NCBI GenBank assembly: GCA_023246715.1
Contig: JAHFHZ010000005.1
Span: 1 to 50,254, forward strand
From: Candidatus Magasanikiibacteriota bacterium
Lineage (GTDB): Bacteria; Patescibacteriota; Patescibacteriia; Magasanikbacterales; GWA2-37-8
DNA length: 50,254 nt
Direction: 5' to 3'
Shown here: positions 29,513 through 38,045 of the stretch, piece by piece
Numbering within the stretch: the first letter of the stretch is position 1
How the letters are laid out: each line of letters begins with the position of its first letter
Translations under genes and position numbers: made by a program
The notes under the pieces: model-generated
Databases searched by the model: none
What the model was told of the DNA's origin: nothing
Seen by the model: only the letters and a program-made list of their open reading frames with translations

Positions 29513-30049
29513 ATGCGTAACCGTACTTTGATCCCCGGCCTTGCTCTCTTGGCCGCCTGCGCGCACACCCCGGTCGGTCCGGTGCCGCCGCCTGCTCTGC
29601 CCCAGCAGCCCGCGTTCCCAGCAGTGATGGCGTCTGCCCCTCTGGCGCCTGTGCCGGAGGACGCTACTCTCGCGGCTGATCTGGCGGAGATATCTGCCTC
29701 CGAGGCCGAGCCGTACAAGGCGCGGTGGGAGAAGTCAAAGGATGCCAGCGTTCGGCCCCTCGCGCCCGGCAAGTCCGTGAGTTGCCCTATTGAGGGTGGA
29801 GTGCTGGTGCTCGAAGCGGCTACGCAGTTCGCGGCCTATTGCGGCACTGGCCTGATCTACCGTTTCGGGCGGCGCTACGAGGTGGTCACTGTGGCGCTCA
29901 ACCGCGGCCGCGAGGTCTACCCGTACGACATCAGGCTGCCCGCGGCGGGGATCACGATGCCCCCCAGGGCCTTCCGTTTCGGCCAGTGGCGGCACCCAGG
30001 CACAGATCAGCCGGGCGATAAGTGGACGCTGGTCGTGAATCGGCCGTAA
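29513..30049 (+). CDS. Putative lipoprotein (GC-rich cassette)
   Basis: MRNRTLIPGLALLAAC lipobox; RBS aggagg at 29503-29508. Confidence 0.7.
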   Translation: MRNRTLIPGLALLAACAHTPVGPVPPPALPQQPAFPAVMASAPLAPVPEDATLAADLAEISASEAEPYKARWEKSKDASVRPLAPGKSVSCPIEGGVLVLEAATQFAAYCGTGLIYRFGRRYEVVTVALNRGREVYPYDIRLPAAGITMPPRAFRFGQWRHPGTDQPGDKWTLVVNRP

Positions 30050-30072
30050 CCCGGTTTTCAACCCTCCGTTCC

Positions 30073-30106
30073 GGGCAGAGCGTGGCATGCTAGCCGCCCT
30101 CTGCCC
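30073..30106 (+). terminator. Hairpin GGGCAGAG...CTCTGCCC after the lipoprotein
   Basis: Perfect 8-bp stem; no strong U-run. Confidence 0.45.
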
Positions 30107-30217
30107 GCCCAACTTCCTTAGTGTTGTATCAAGTCTGAGTATAACCCACCGGCTATTTTTTTGTTTACTTGCCAGCTCAGTTTTTTTAACCTATGCTACG
30201 GGCACTTATTATTTTGT

Positions 30218-30976
30218 ATGGATGAATTTTTAAAAATCACTATTCGCTCCGCAGGCGAGATCGCTAAGGAATATTTTACTCAGGGGGTCAGCGCGACCAC
30301 CAAGGCCAATTTGGGTGATTTGCTCACTGTCGCGGATAAAGCGGTAGAAAATTTTTTAGTCCAGAAAATTTTGGCAGAATACCCCGATCATCATATCCAC
30401 AGTGAAGAGCTGGCCGAAGATATTAACCCCGGCGGAGAGTATGAATGGGTGATTGATCCGATCGACGGTACGCGCAATTTTGCGGGGGCTATTCCGTTTT
30501 GGTGCCATTTGATAGCCATTCTTAAAAATGGAGAGCCCTATCTGGCTGCCGCGTATAATCCAATTGCCGATGAATTATTTTTTGCCGAAGCAGGTAAGGG
30601 CGCATATTTAAATGGTCGCCAGATTAAGGTAAATTCCGTTGATACATTGGATTTTTCTTTTGGCCACATTGTGCGCAACACCGCCCAAGATGTCGCTGGT
30701 TTTAAACAATTGGCGCTCCGGGTTATCAACGAGACAACTGCGTGGGCTCATAATTTTGGCACCATGCTTTCGGCTTGCTATGTGGCCGCGGGGGGTGCGG
30801 ATTTTTTTGCTATTAATTGCGGTTATGATCATGATTACCTTGCTCCGGCCTTGATTTGCGCCGAAGCTGGGGCACAAGTTACTGATAGCGAGGGCAACCC
30901 CTGGGTTCGTGGACGTCGCGATTTGGTAATTGCTAATCCGTTGCTTCACGCCAAGCTCTTACAATTTTTTAAATAA
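30218..30976 (+). CDS. Inositol monophosphatase family protein
   Basis: HSEELAED, WVIDPIDGTRNFAGAIPFW, DHDYLAPALICAEAGA motifs; ATG at 30218 preferred. Confidence 0.92.
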   Translation: MDEFLKITIRSAGEIAKEYFTQGVSATTKANLGDLLTVADKAVENFLVQKILAEYPDHHIHSEELAEDINPGGEYEWVIDPIDGTRNFAGAIPFWCHLIAILKNGEPYLAAAYNPIADELFFAEAGKGAYLNGRQIKVNSVDTLDFSFGHIVRNTAQDVAGFKQLALRVINETTAWAHNFGTMLSACYVAAGGADFFAINCGYDHDYLAPALICAEAGAQVTDSEGNPWVRGRRDLVIANPLLHAKLLQFFK

Positions 30977-30979
30977 AAA

Positions 30980-31026
30980 AATTCCCCTCTGATTTGTATC
31001 TTTAAGTATATACAAACCACAGGGGA
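30980..31026. terminator. Imperfect hairpin, possible bidirectional terminator between convergent genes
   Basis: ttcccctctgatttgtat...atacaaaccacaggggaa. Confidence 0.6.
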
Positions 31027-31044
31027 ACGAAGGGTCAGAGAAGA

Positions 31045-31362
31045 CTAGCTTTTTTGACGCCTTTGGTGGGTGGATCGGCGCGCTCGATCCTGTTCATGGC
31101 GACGGCGCTTTTTTGTGGTATCGGGAGGCGCGCGACGATTGGCGCGAGCTGAATTTTTTCGGAAGTCTATTTTTTCCGCTCTGGCAGCGTCATGCATGGC
31201 TTCTTGGCCAGCGATGGCGCCAGCCAAGAAGATAAGTGGCAGGACAAGCGGGGCCATGAGCAGGGCTGGGTGCGCAGGAAAGAGCGAAGGGTCGACGAAA
31301 CTACAATACAGCAGCAGCCAGAACTCGTAGAGCACGAGCCAGGCAAAAATTAGATTGGTCAT
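31045..31362 (-). CDS. Small protein with two TM helices and a highly basic tail
   Basis: MTNLIFAWLVLYEFWLLLYC...KKRRRHEQDRARRSTHQRRQKS; own promoter. Confidence 0.6.
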   Translation of the reverse strand: MTNLIFAWLVLYEFWLLLYCSFVDPSLFPAHPALLMAPLVLPLIFLAGAIAGQEAMHDAARAEKIDFRKNSARANRRAPPDTTKKRRRHEQDRARRSTHQRRQKS

Positions 31363-31390
31363 GAATTCCTCGAGTGGTTGTCTGCTTTTC

Positions 31391-31419
31391 TTTGTAGTCC
31401 TAAAAATGCTGATTGTCAA
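31391..31419 (-). promoter_or_regulatory. Promoter TTGACA-N17-TACAAA
   Basis: -35 at 31414-31419, -10 at 31391-31396 (minus strand). Confidence 0.6.
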
Positions 31420-31471
31420 GATAAAAAAGACGTAGTAAGATAAGCCGGTCTGCTAGAAACCTTGTTTATAT

Positions 31472-34400
31472 ATGAAAAAATACAATCCGAAAGAAATCGA
31501 GCCTAAGCGCCAGAAGGCCTGGGAAGAAGACAAGACATTTTTGACCACGGAAAAAATGAATCAAGAGAAGTTTTTTGCTCTGGTTGAATTCCCGTATCCG
31601 TCTGGCGCTGGGCTGCACGTTGGGCACGCCCGGCCCTACACGGCCATGGATGTAATAGCGCGCAAAAAACGAATGGAAGGAAGAAATGTGTTGTTTCCGA
31701 TCGGGTTTGACGCGTTTGGTTTGCCGACTGAAAATTACGCCATTAAAACCGGGCGGCCGCCCGCCGAAGTAACGGCCGAAAATATCGTCACGTTTACGCG
31801 TCAACTCAAGGCGCTTGGATTTAGTTTTGATTGGTCGCGAGCGGTGGATACGACTGATCCTAAATATTATAAATGGACACAGTGGCTTTTTTTGCAATTT
31901 TTTAAACAAGGACTGGCCTATAAAAAAAACCAGCCCATCAATTGGTGCCCGAAAGATAAAATTGGCTTGGCAAATGAAGAAGTGGTTGCCGGATGTTGCG
32001 AGCGGTGCGGTACGGCGGTGGAGAAACGCAACAAGGAACAGTGGATGTTGGCGATTACCAAATACGCTGACTCGCTTTTGGCCGGGCTCAACGAAGTAGA
32101 CTATATTCCGCAGGCGCGGGCGCAACAGGAAAATTGGATTGGCCGGAGCGAAGGGGCGCTCATTCGTTTTGTCATTGCGAGGAGGGCCGGTAGCCACCGG
32201 CCCGACGAAGCAATCCCCCCGTTAACAGAATTACCCCCTACCGAACTCCAAGGGATTGCTTCACCTCGTTCCTCGGCTCGCAATGACATGAGGGAAATCG
32301 AAGTCTTCACTACCCGCCCGGATACTATTTTCGGAGCGACTTTCTTGGCCATCTCGGCCGAGCTGGCTAACAAATGGCTTGGTATTGGCTGGCAGACCAG
32401 CGCCGAGGTGCAAAAATATATCACCGATACACTGGTTGAACAAGCCGTGAATACGACGCGTGAAGAAAAAGAAAAAACTGGTATCGCGACTGGCGTTAAG
32501 GCCATTAACCCGGCGAACGGCGAAGAGATTCCGGTGTGGATTACTAATTATGTACTTGGTACTGTTGGCACTGGTGCCATCATGGCGGTACCAGCGCATG
32601 ATGAACGGGATTGGGAGTTTGCCAAGAAATATAATTTGCCACTTAAAGAAGTGGTATTAAAAATAATAGGGCGGCCACTTCCTAATGCTATTCGGCGCGA
32701 TGGAGCCTGCGCTGTGATAATGAAAGGTAACAAAGTCCTGGTTCTGTATACCAAAAAATTTGATTTTTTCTCTTTGCCCTCAGGGGGTTATAACCCCGGA
32801 GAAACACCCACAGAAACTATTCGTAGAGAAATTAGGGAAGAAACGGGCTATATCAATTTTAAAATTACTGATTATTTAGGAGAACTCGAAAAGAATGTAT
32901 TTGCCGTGGGGCGGAATGAAAATCGATATAGACTGCATAAGGGGTACTTAGTACAGCTTCTTGATGAAGAGAAAGTCCCACTCCAACTTGATGGTTATGA
33001 AGATTATGTAAGTGAATGGGTTACGCCGGAAGAGGCTATAAAGAAGTTATCAGAGAATCCCTATAAATATGGCGATGAGGAGTTTGTAAGGCGCGCTTTG
33101 AACGAGAGCGATCGTTGTTTTACCGGGGATGGGACGGCGGTAAATTCTGATTTTTTAGATGGCCTTTCCACTCCAGAAGCCAAAGCAAAAATAATTGCCT
33201 GGCTGGAAGAAAAAGGTGTTGGCAAACGCCAGGTAAATTACAAACTGCGTGATTGGGTGTTTTCTCGGCAGCGCTACTGGGGCGAGCCGATACCGCTGGT
33301 ATTCTGCGAAAACTGCCGCAATCATAAGTACAACTACGTCATTATCCACGGCTTTGGTTCCGATTCCACGCAAGGGTTTAAACCATGGCTCAAAAAAGAA
33401 TTGGAAGAGGCGGGGCATAGCGTTTTTCTACCTAATTTACCGAATACTAATAACCCGAGTGTAGATGAACAAGTTGACTATATTTTAAAAAATACCCAAC
33501 TGAACGAAGACACGATACTTATCGGCCATAGTTTAGGTGGTACGGTGCTGCTTAAATTATTGGAAAAAATTTCTACTCCGGTTGCCAAAGCCGTGATTGT
33601 GGATGCACCAATTGCCCCTCGATACAGCGATGGTGATCGGCCCGACGTAAACAAAAGTTGTGACTGGAATTTTGATTTCGCCAAGATTAAAAAAAATAGC
33701 CGCGAGTTTGTGGTTTTGGGCGATAAAAATTTTAGCGTGATTCCCGAAAATCAGTTGCGTGAGCTTGGCCAATTGGTAGGTTCGCCAACGCGTTTGGTGC
33801 AGCCAGAAGGGGCACATTTTAGCAGGGGTAGCACGCGTGAACCCGAAGTTTTACAAGCGGCTCTTTTTGCCGGTTGGATTCCGCTTCCCGCGGAACAGCT
33901 TCCGTTGGAGTTGCCCCAAGTTCAAAAATACGAACCAACCGACACTGGTGAATCACCGCTTGCCACAATGTCAGAGTGGGTAAAAACCACTTGCCCCAAG
34001 TGTGGCGGCGCAGCTCGGCGCGAAACCGACACCATGCCCAATTGGGCCGGGTCAAGCTGGTATTGGTTGCGTTATTGCGATCCAAAAAATGATCAAGAAT
34101 TTGCCAGCCAGGGAAAACTTGTCTACTGGCTCAAGAATAAATCTGTCATTCTGAACGAAGCAGAGCGCAGTGAAGAATCCCTTAAGGCAAAACAAGGAAA
34201 CGACCTTAGTGTTAAGGGATCATTCGCTAACGCTAAGGATGACAGGTGTGGGGGCGGCGTGGATTGGTACAACGGCGGCATGGAACATACGGTGCTCCAC
34301 TTGTTGTATTCTCGTTTTTGGAACCAATTCTTATTCGATTGCGGATTAGTGCCGACGCGCGAGCCCTATAAAAAACGCACTTCGCACGGCATAGTCCTGG

Positions 34401-35161
34401 CCGAAGATGGAGAAAAAATGAGTAAAAGCCGGGGCAACGTGATTAACCCGGATGATATGGTGGACAAATACGGCGCCGATGCGCTGCGCACTTATATCAT
34501 GTTCATGGGGCCGTTCGATCAGGCCGTAGCCTGGAGTACTAATGGCCTGGTGGGCGTGCGCCGGTTTTTGGATCGCGTCTGGAATTTAAAGGAACATGTC
34601 ATTGCGAGGAGCTACAGCGACGAAGCAACCCCTTCGTTTAAAGAATTAATTCCTTCTGAACACGAGGGGATTGCTTCGCCTCGTTCCTCGGCTCGCAATG
34701 ACAAGTTGACTACATTACTTCACCAAACCATCAAAAAAGTCACGGAAGATATTGATGGAATGAGATTTAATACGGCGATCTCGGCGCTGATGCAACTCAC
34801 CAACGAAATGACTAAACAGGAGGCGGTGACTTCTGGAGACTATAAGATTTTAATTCAACTTTTGTATCCTTTCGCCCCTCATCTGGGCGAAGAAGTCTGG
34901 TCCGCATTGGGTGCGAATGTAACTATCGCCTACGAACCGTGGCCGCAATACGACCCGGCACTAGCCAAAGCAGAGGAATTCAGTTTGGTCGTACAAATAA
35001 ATGGCAAAGTCCGCGATACCTTTTCCGTGTCTTCTGATACCAGCGAAGACGAAGCCAAACGCCTGGCGCTCGGGAGTGAAAAAATCCAAAAATGGCTGGA
35101 AGGCAAGGAGCCAAAAAAGATAATTTACGTGAAGAACAAACTGGTAAGCATTGTAATTTAA
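31472..35161 (+). CDS. leuS: Leucyl-tRNA synthetase with inserted Nudix and alpha/beta-hydrolase domains and three in-frame palindromic repeats
   Basis: GAGLHVGHARPYTAMD (HIGH), GTGAIMAVPAHDERDWEFA (CP1), RDWVFSRQRYWGEPIPLVFCENC, GEKMSKSRGNV; 1229 aa. Confidence 0.95.
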   Translation: MKKYNPKEIEPKRQKAWEEDKTFLTTEKMNQEKFFALVEFPYPSGAGLHVGHARPYTAMDVIARKKRMEGRNVLFPIGFDAFGLPTENYAIKTGRPPAEVTAENIVTFTRQLKALGFSFDWSRAVDTTDPKYYKWTQWLFLQFFKQGLAYKKNQPINWCPKDKIGLANEEVVAGCCERCGTAVEKRNKEQWMLAITKYADSLLAGLNEVDYIPQARAQQENWIGRSEGALIRFVIARRAGSHRPDEAIPPLTELPPTELQGIASPRSSARNDMREIEVFTTRPDTIFGATFLAISAELANKWLGIGWQTSAEVQKYITDTLVEQAVNTTREEKEKTGIATGVKAINPANGEEIPVWITNYVLGTVGTGAIMAVPAHDERDWEFAKKYNLPLKEVVLKIIGRPLPNAIRRDGACAVIMKGNKVLVLYTKKFDFFSLPSGGYNPGETPTETIRREIREETGYINFKITDYLGELEKNVFAVGRNENRYRLHKGYLVQLLDEEKVPLQLDGYEDYVSEWVTPEEAIKKLSENPYKYGDEEFVRRALNESDRCFTGDGTAVNSDFLDGLSTPEAKAKIIAWLEEKGVGKRQVNYKLRDWVFSRQRYWGEPIPLVFCENCRNHKYNYVIIHGFGSDSTQGFKPWLKKELEEAGHSVFLPNLPNTNNPSVDEQVDYILKNTQLNEDTILIGHSLGGTVLLKLLEKISTPVAKAVIVDAPIAPRYSDGDRPDVNKSCDWNFDFAKIKKNSREFVVLGDKNFSVIPENQLRELGQLVGSPTRLVQPEGAHFSRGSTREPEVLQAALFAGWIPLPAEQLPLELPQVQKYEPTDTGESPLATMSEWVKTTCPKCGGAARRETDTMPNWAGSSWYWLRYCDPKNDQEFASQGKLVYWLKNKSVILNEAERSEESLKAKQGNDLSVKGSFANAKDDRCGGGVDWYNGGMEHTVLHLLYSRFWNQFLFDCGLVPTREPYKKRTSHGIVLAEDGEKMSKSRGNVINPDDMVDKYGADALRTYIMFMGPFDQAVAWSTNGLVGVRRFLDRVWNLKEHVIARSYSDEATPSFKELIPSEHEGIASPRSSARNDKLTTLLHQTIKKVTEDIDGMRFNTAISALMQLTNEMTKQEAVTSGDYKILIQLLYPFAPHLGEEVWSALGANVTIAYEPWPQYDPALAKAEEFSLVVQINGKVRDTFSVSSDTSEDEAKRLALGSEKIQKWLEGKEPKKIIYVKNKLVSIVI
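32171..32287. repeat. In-frame palindromic repeat in leuS (copy 1)
   Basis: gtcattgcgaggagggccggtagccaccggcccgacgaagcaatcc...gggattgcttcacctcgttcctcggctcgcaatgac; 117 bp = 39 codons. Confidence 0.9.
34144..34244. repeat. In-frame palindromic repeat in leuS (copy 2, variant)
   Basis: tgtcattctgaacgaagcagagcgcagtgaagaatcccttaa...ttaagggatcattcgctaacgctaaggatgaca. Confidence 0.8.
34598..34702. repeat. In-frame palindromic repeat in leuS (copy 3)
   Basis: gtcattgcgaggagctacagcgacgaagcaacccc...ggggattgcttcgcctcgttcctcggctcgcaatgac. Confidence 0.9.
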
Positions 35162-35802
35162 TGCGTATGAGAATAACTAAATTTGGCCACTCGTGTCTTT
35201 TGGTTGAAGAGGTTGGAGTGCGGATTTTGATTGATCCGGGGATCTGGTCAACTTTGCCGGAGGATTTAGCCAACCTCAATGCCATTCTAATCACCCACGA
35301 ACACCCCGATCACCTAGGGATTGAGCATCTGCAAAAAATTCTGCCTCAAAATCAGCAGGTCGTGATTTATACCAACAAAGGAGTGGGAAAAAAGTTAGCA
35401 GAAGCCGGGCTGCCGTTTCAGGCGCTGGAAGATTCTCAAGGCGTGGTGGTGGCGGGGGTAACGATTCATGGCTATGGTACAGACCACGGGATTATTTATC
35501 CTGGACTCCCGCATTGGGATAATACTGGGTACCTTATTGGTAACAGGCTATTCCACCCTGGAGACGCTTTTACAGTTCCGCCCGCGCCAGTAGAAGTTTT
35601 GGCATTACCAGTGTGCGCGCCGTGGAGTAAGATTGCCGAGGCGATTGATTACGCCAAAGCAGTAAAGCCAAAAATGGCTTTTCCCATCCATGACGCCATG
35701 CTCAAAATTTCTACGGGTTTTCATAAATGGCCCGAAAGTTTTTTACCGGCTGCGGGAATTGAATGGAAGGTGGTTGAGGAGGGTTCTAGTATCGAGGTTT
35801 AA
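35161..35802 (+). CDS. MBL-fold metal-dependent hydrolase (UlaG-like)
   Basis: TKFGHSCLLVEE, ITHEHPDHLGIEHL; overlaps leuS stop by 1 nt. Confidence 0.88.
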   Translation: MRMRITKFGHSCLLVEEVGVRILIDPGIWSTLPEDLANLNAILITHEHPDHLGIEHLQKILPQNQQVVIYTNKGVGKKLAEAGLPFQALEDSQGVVVAGVTIHGYGTDHGIIYPGLPHWDNTGYLIGNRLFHPGDAFTVPPAPVEVLALPVCAPWSKIAEAIDYAKAVKPKMAFPIHDAMLKISTGFHKWPESFLPAAGIEWKVVEEGSSIEV

Positions 35803-35806
35803 AAAT

Positions 35807-37474
35807 ATGGCAGGGGAGGGGGTGTGCACAAAAATTATTCAATCGAAAAACAAAACCTTTCTGGCGTTTTGTTTTTTGTTTATGCTTGGTGCTGGTTTGG
35901 CGTCGGTGGTGTTTGATAGTTATGATTTTTCTGTTATCCAGACGGGGAAACTGGCGCTCGGCATAACTTTGGTTGTTTTATTTTTTCTGGGAACCCTTTT
36001 TTGGAACCAACCGCCCCGCCGATTTATTTTTATCACTTTGATTGGATTCCTTTTGGGAATTAGCCGGTTTTTAATTACCATTGCTGATCCGGCAGCCCCT
36101 AATGTGGTGGCGGAACATGGCAGGTTGGCTGAATACTCCGGTTGGGTACGGGCCGAACCAGACCGCCGCTTAGATAAAGCGAATTATGTGGTCCAGATTG
36201 AAAGCGTTAAGGATGCATCGGGAGAACGCCCGCTACTCGGCCGTTTATTACTTACCAACCGATTGTATCCAGAATATTTTTATGGCCAGCGTTTGCTAAT
36301 TTCTTGTAAGATTGATGCTCCCTACGTGGCCCCGGACAGTAGATTTCGTTACGATATGTACCTGGCACGCCAAGGGATTTGGTCGGTGTGCAATCAGCCT
36401 CGGGTGATAACAATTTTAAACACTGATTTTGCGGGAAATTTTTTGTTTAAATACCTGTTTGCTATTAAGAGCGCCGTGCGTGGGATGATTGATCGTTTGT
36501 GGGCCGAGCCGCTGGCTAGTTTTATGGCCGGACTGTTATATGGCGATAAAAACGGATTGCCGGCCGCTGTCGCCGAAAATTTTAGCCGTACTGGCGTAAC
36601 GCATATTATCGCTGTGTCGGGTTTTAATATCACCATTATCGCTACAGTTCTATTCCGATTGTTGATCACGGTTGGTTTCTACCGTCGCCAGGCATTTTGG
36701 GCGATGCTCGCCGGGATTGGGCTCTTTGTGTTATTTACCGGTGCCTCGGCTTCGGTAGTGCGGGCTGGTATTATGGGCGTGCTGGTCCTGATTGCCCAAC
36801 AACTCGGCCGACCGTCGGCCATTGCCACCACCCTGGTTTTTACGGCTGCTTCCATGACCGCAGTTAACCCCTATGTGTTGGTATGGGATGCCGGTTTTCA
36901 ATTATCTTTTTTGGCCACTCTGGGGCTGGTATATATTTCTCCGGTCCTTGAGATTGTCATTGCGAGGAGTCTCGATCGGCATCAAGACGACGGAGCAAAC
37001 CCCTTGAGTACAGGCTCCTTTTTTAAAAAAATAAAAACCTCAATTTTTAAGGGATTGCTTCGCTACGCTCGCAATGACAGTAATAAAATAGCCCATGTAC
37101 TGTATGAGAATTTTATTGCTACCCTCTCGGCTATTATTGCCACCTTGCCGCTTATTTTGTATCAGTTCGGACGATTATCGATTGTGGCCCCGTTGGTGAA
37201 TGTTTTGATTTTATGGATTATTCCTTGGCTGATGTTGGCTGGTTTTATAGCTGTTTTGGCCAGCGCGATTTGGTTTCCGTTTGGCCAGATTCTGGCCGTG
37301 TTCGGCGCGGCGGGGCTCCAGTATGTTATACTAATCGTTGAGTTTTTTGGCACTCAGAGCTGGGCCGCCGTTGAGCGACAGTTGAGTGTGTGGGCGATGT
37401 TAATTTTGTATGGAATAATGATCTGGTATGTCCAAAGGAAAAATAAAAATTTTAAATTCAGAACAGGGGTATAA
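35807..37474 (+). CDS. comEC: ComEC/Rec2 competence membrane domain protein
   Basis: 'FSRTGVTHIIAVSGFNITIIA' competence domain, multiple TMs; ATG at 35807. Confidence 0.9.
   Translation: MAGEGVCTKIIQSKNKTFLAFCFLFMLGAGLASVVFDSYDFSVIQTGKLALGITLVVLFFLGTLFWNQPPRRFIFITLIGFLLGISRFLITIADPAAPNVVAEHGRLAEYSGWVRAEPDRRLDKANYVVQIESVKDASGERPLLGRLLLTNRLYPEYFYGQRLLISCKIDAPYVAPDSRFRYDMYLARQGIWSVCNQPRVITILNTDFAGNFLFKYLFAIKSAVRGMIDRLWAEPLASFMAGLLYGDKNGLPAAVAENFSRTGVTHIIAVSGFNITIIATVLFRLLITVGFYRRQAFWAMLAGIGLFVLFTGASASVVRAGIMGVLVLIAQQLGRPSAIATTLVFTAASMTAVNPYVLVWDAGFQLSFLATLGLVYISPVLEIVIARSLDRHQDDGANPLSTGSFFKKIKTSIFKGLLRYARNDSNKIAHVLYENFIATLSAIIATLPLILYQFGRLSIVAPLVNVLILWIIPWLMLAGFIAVLASAIWFPFGQILAVFGAAGLQYVILIVEFFGTQSWAAVERQLSVWAMLILYGIMIWYVQRKNKNFKFRTGV
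36956..37078. repeat. In-frame palindromic repeat in comEC
   Basis: gtcattgcgaggagtctcgatcgg...aagggattgcttcgctacgctcgcaatgac; 123 bp = 41 codons. Confidence 0.85.
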
Positions 37475-38042
37475 TTTAGCCGCTAGCCGGTACGATCTTC
37501 GCGCAGGCTATTTAAATAGTTTTGAAAAGAGCCGTCTACTGCCCCTGTTAAAGGGTGTGGCTGGAAAAAAAGTGCTGGATGTTGGCGCTGGAACCGGGCG
37601 ATTAAGCGGTGAGCTGTTGAAAGCCGGCGCGTGGGTAACCGCGGTAGATGTGTCGGAGCGAATGCTGTTGATTTTGAAAAATAAATTTAAAAAATCTATC
37701 GCAACTGTGATTGGCGACGCGGAACGACTGCCGTTTGCGGATGCGCAATTCGACTTCGTGGTAGCGGTCTTTTTGATTGTTCATTTGAAAGATCCGATTA
37801 GATTTTTTAATGAAGCCTACCGGGTGCTGAAGCCCGGGGGGAAATTAATCATTACTAATATTCATCAAAAAGAAGCGCCGGAAGTGCCGACTGATCAAGG
37901 GATTATTAAAATAGAATCATATTATCATCGGCCGGATAAGATTCGAGAAACGCTCGAAGAACTGGCTTTCCAGGTTAAAGAGGAAATTTTTATTATGGAA
38001 GGTGAAATACGGGTTAATCAAATTATTTTGGCTAAAAAATAA
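37428..38042 (+). CDS. Class I SAM-dependent methyltransferase
   Basis: VLDVGAGTGRLSGELLKAGAWVTAVDVSERML; LKPGGKLIITN. Confidence 0.9.
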   Translation: MSKGKIKILNSEQGYNLAASRYDLRAGYLNSFEKSRLLPLLKGVAGKKVLDVGAGTGRLSGELLKAGAWVTAVDVSERMLLILKNKFKKSIATVIGDAERLPFADAQFDFVVAVFLIVHLKDPIRFFNEAYRVLKPGGKLIITNIHQKEAPEVPTDQGIIKIESYYHRPDKIRETLEELAFQVKEEIFIMEGEIRVNQIILAKK

Positions 38043-38045
38043 CTT

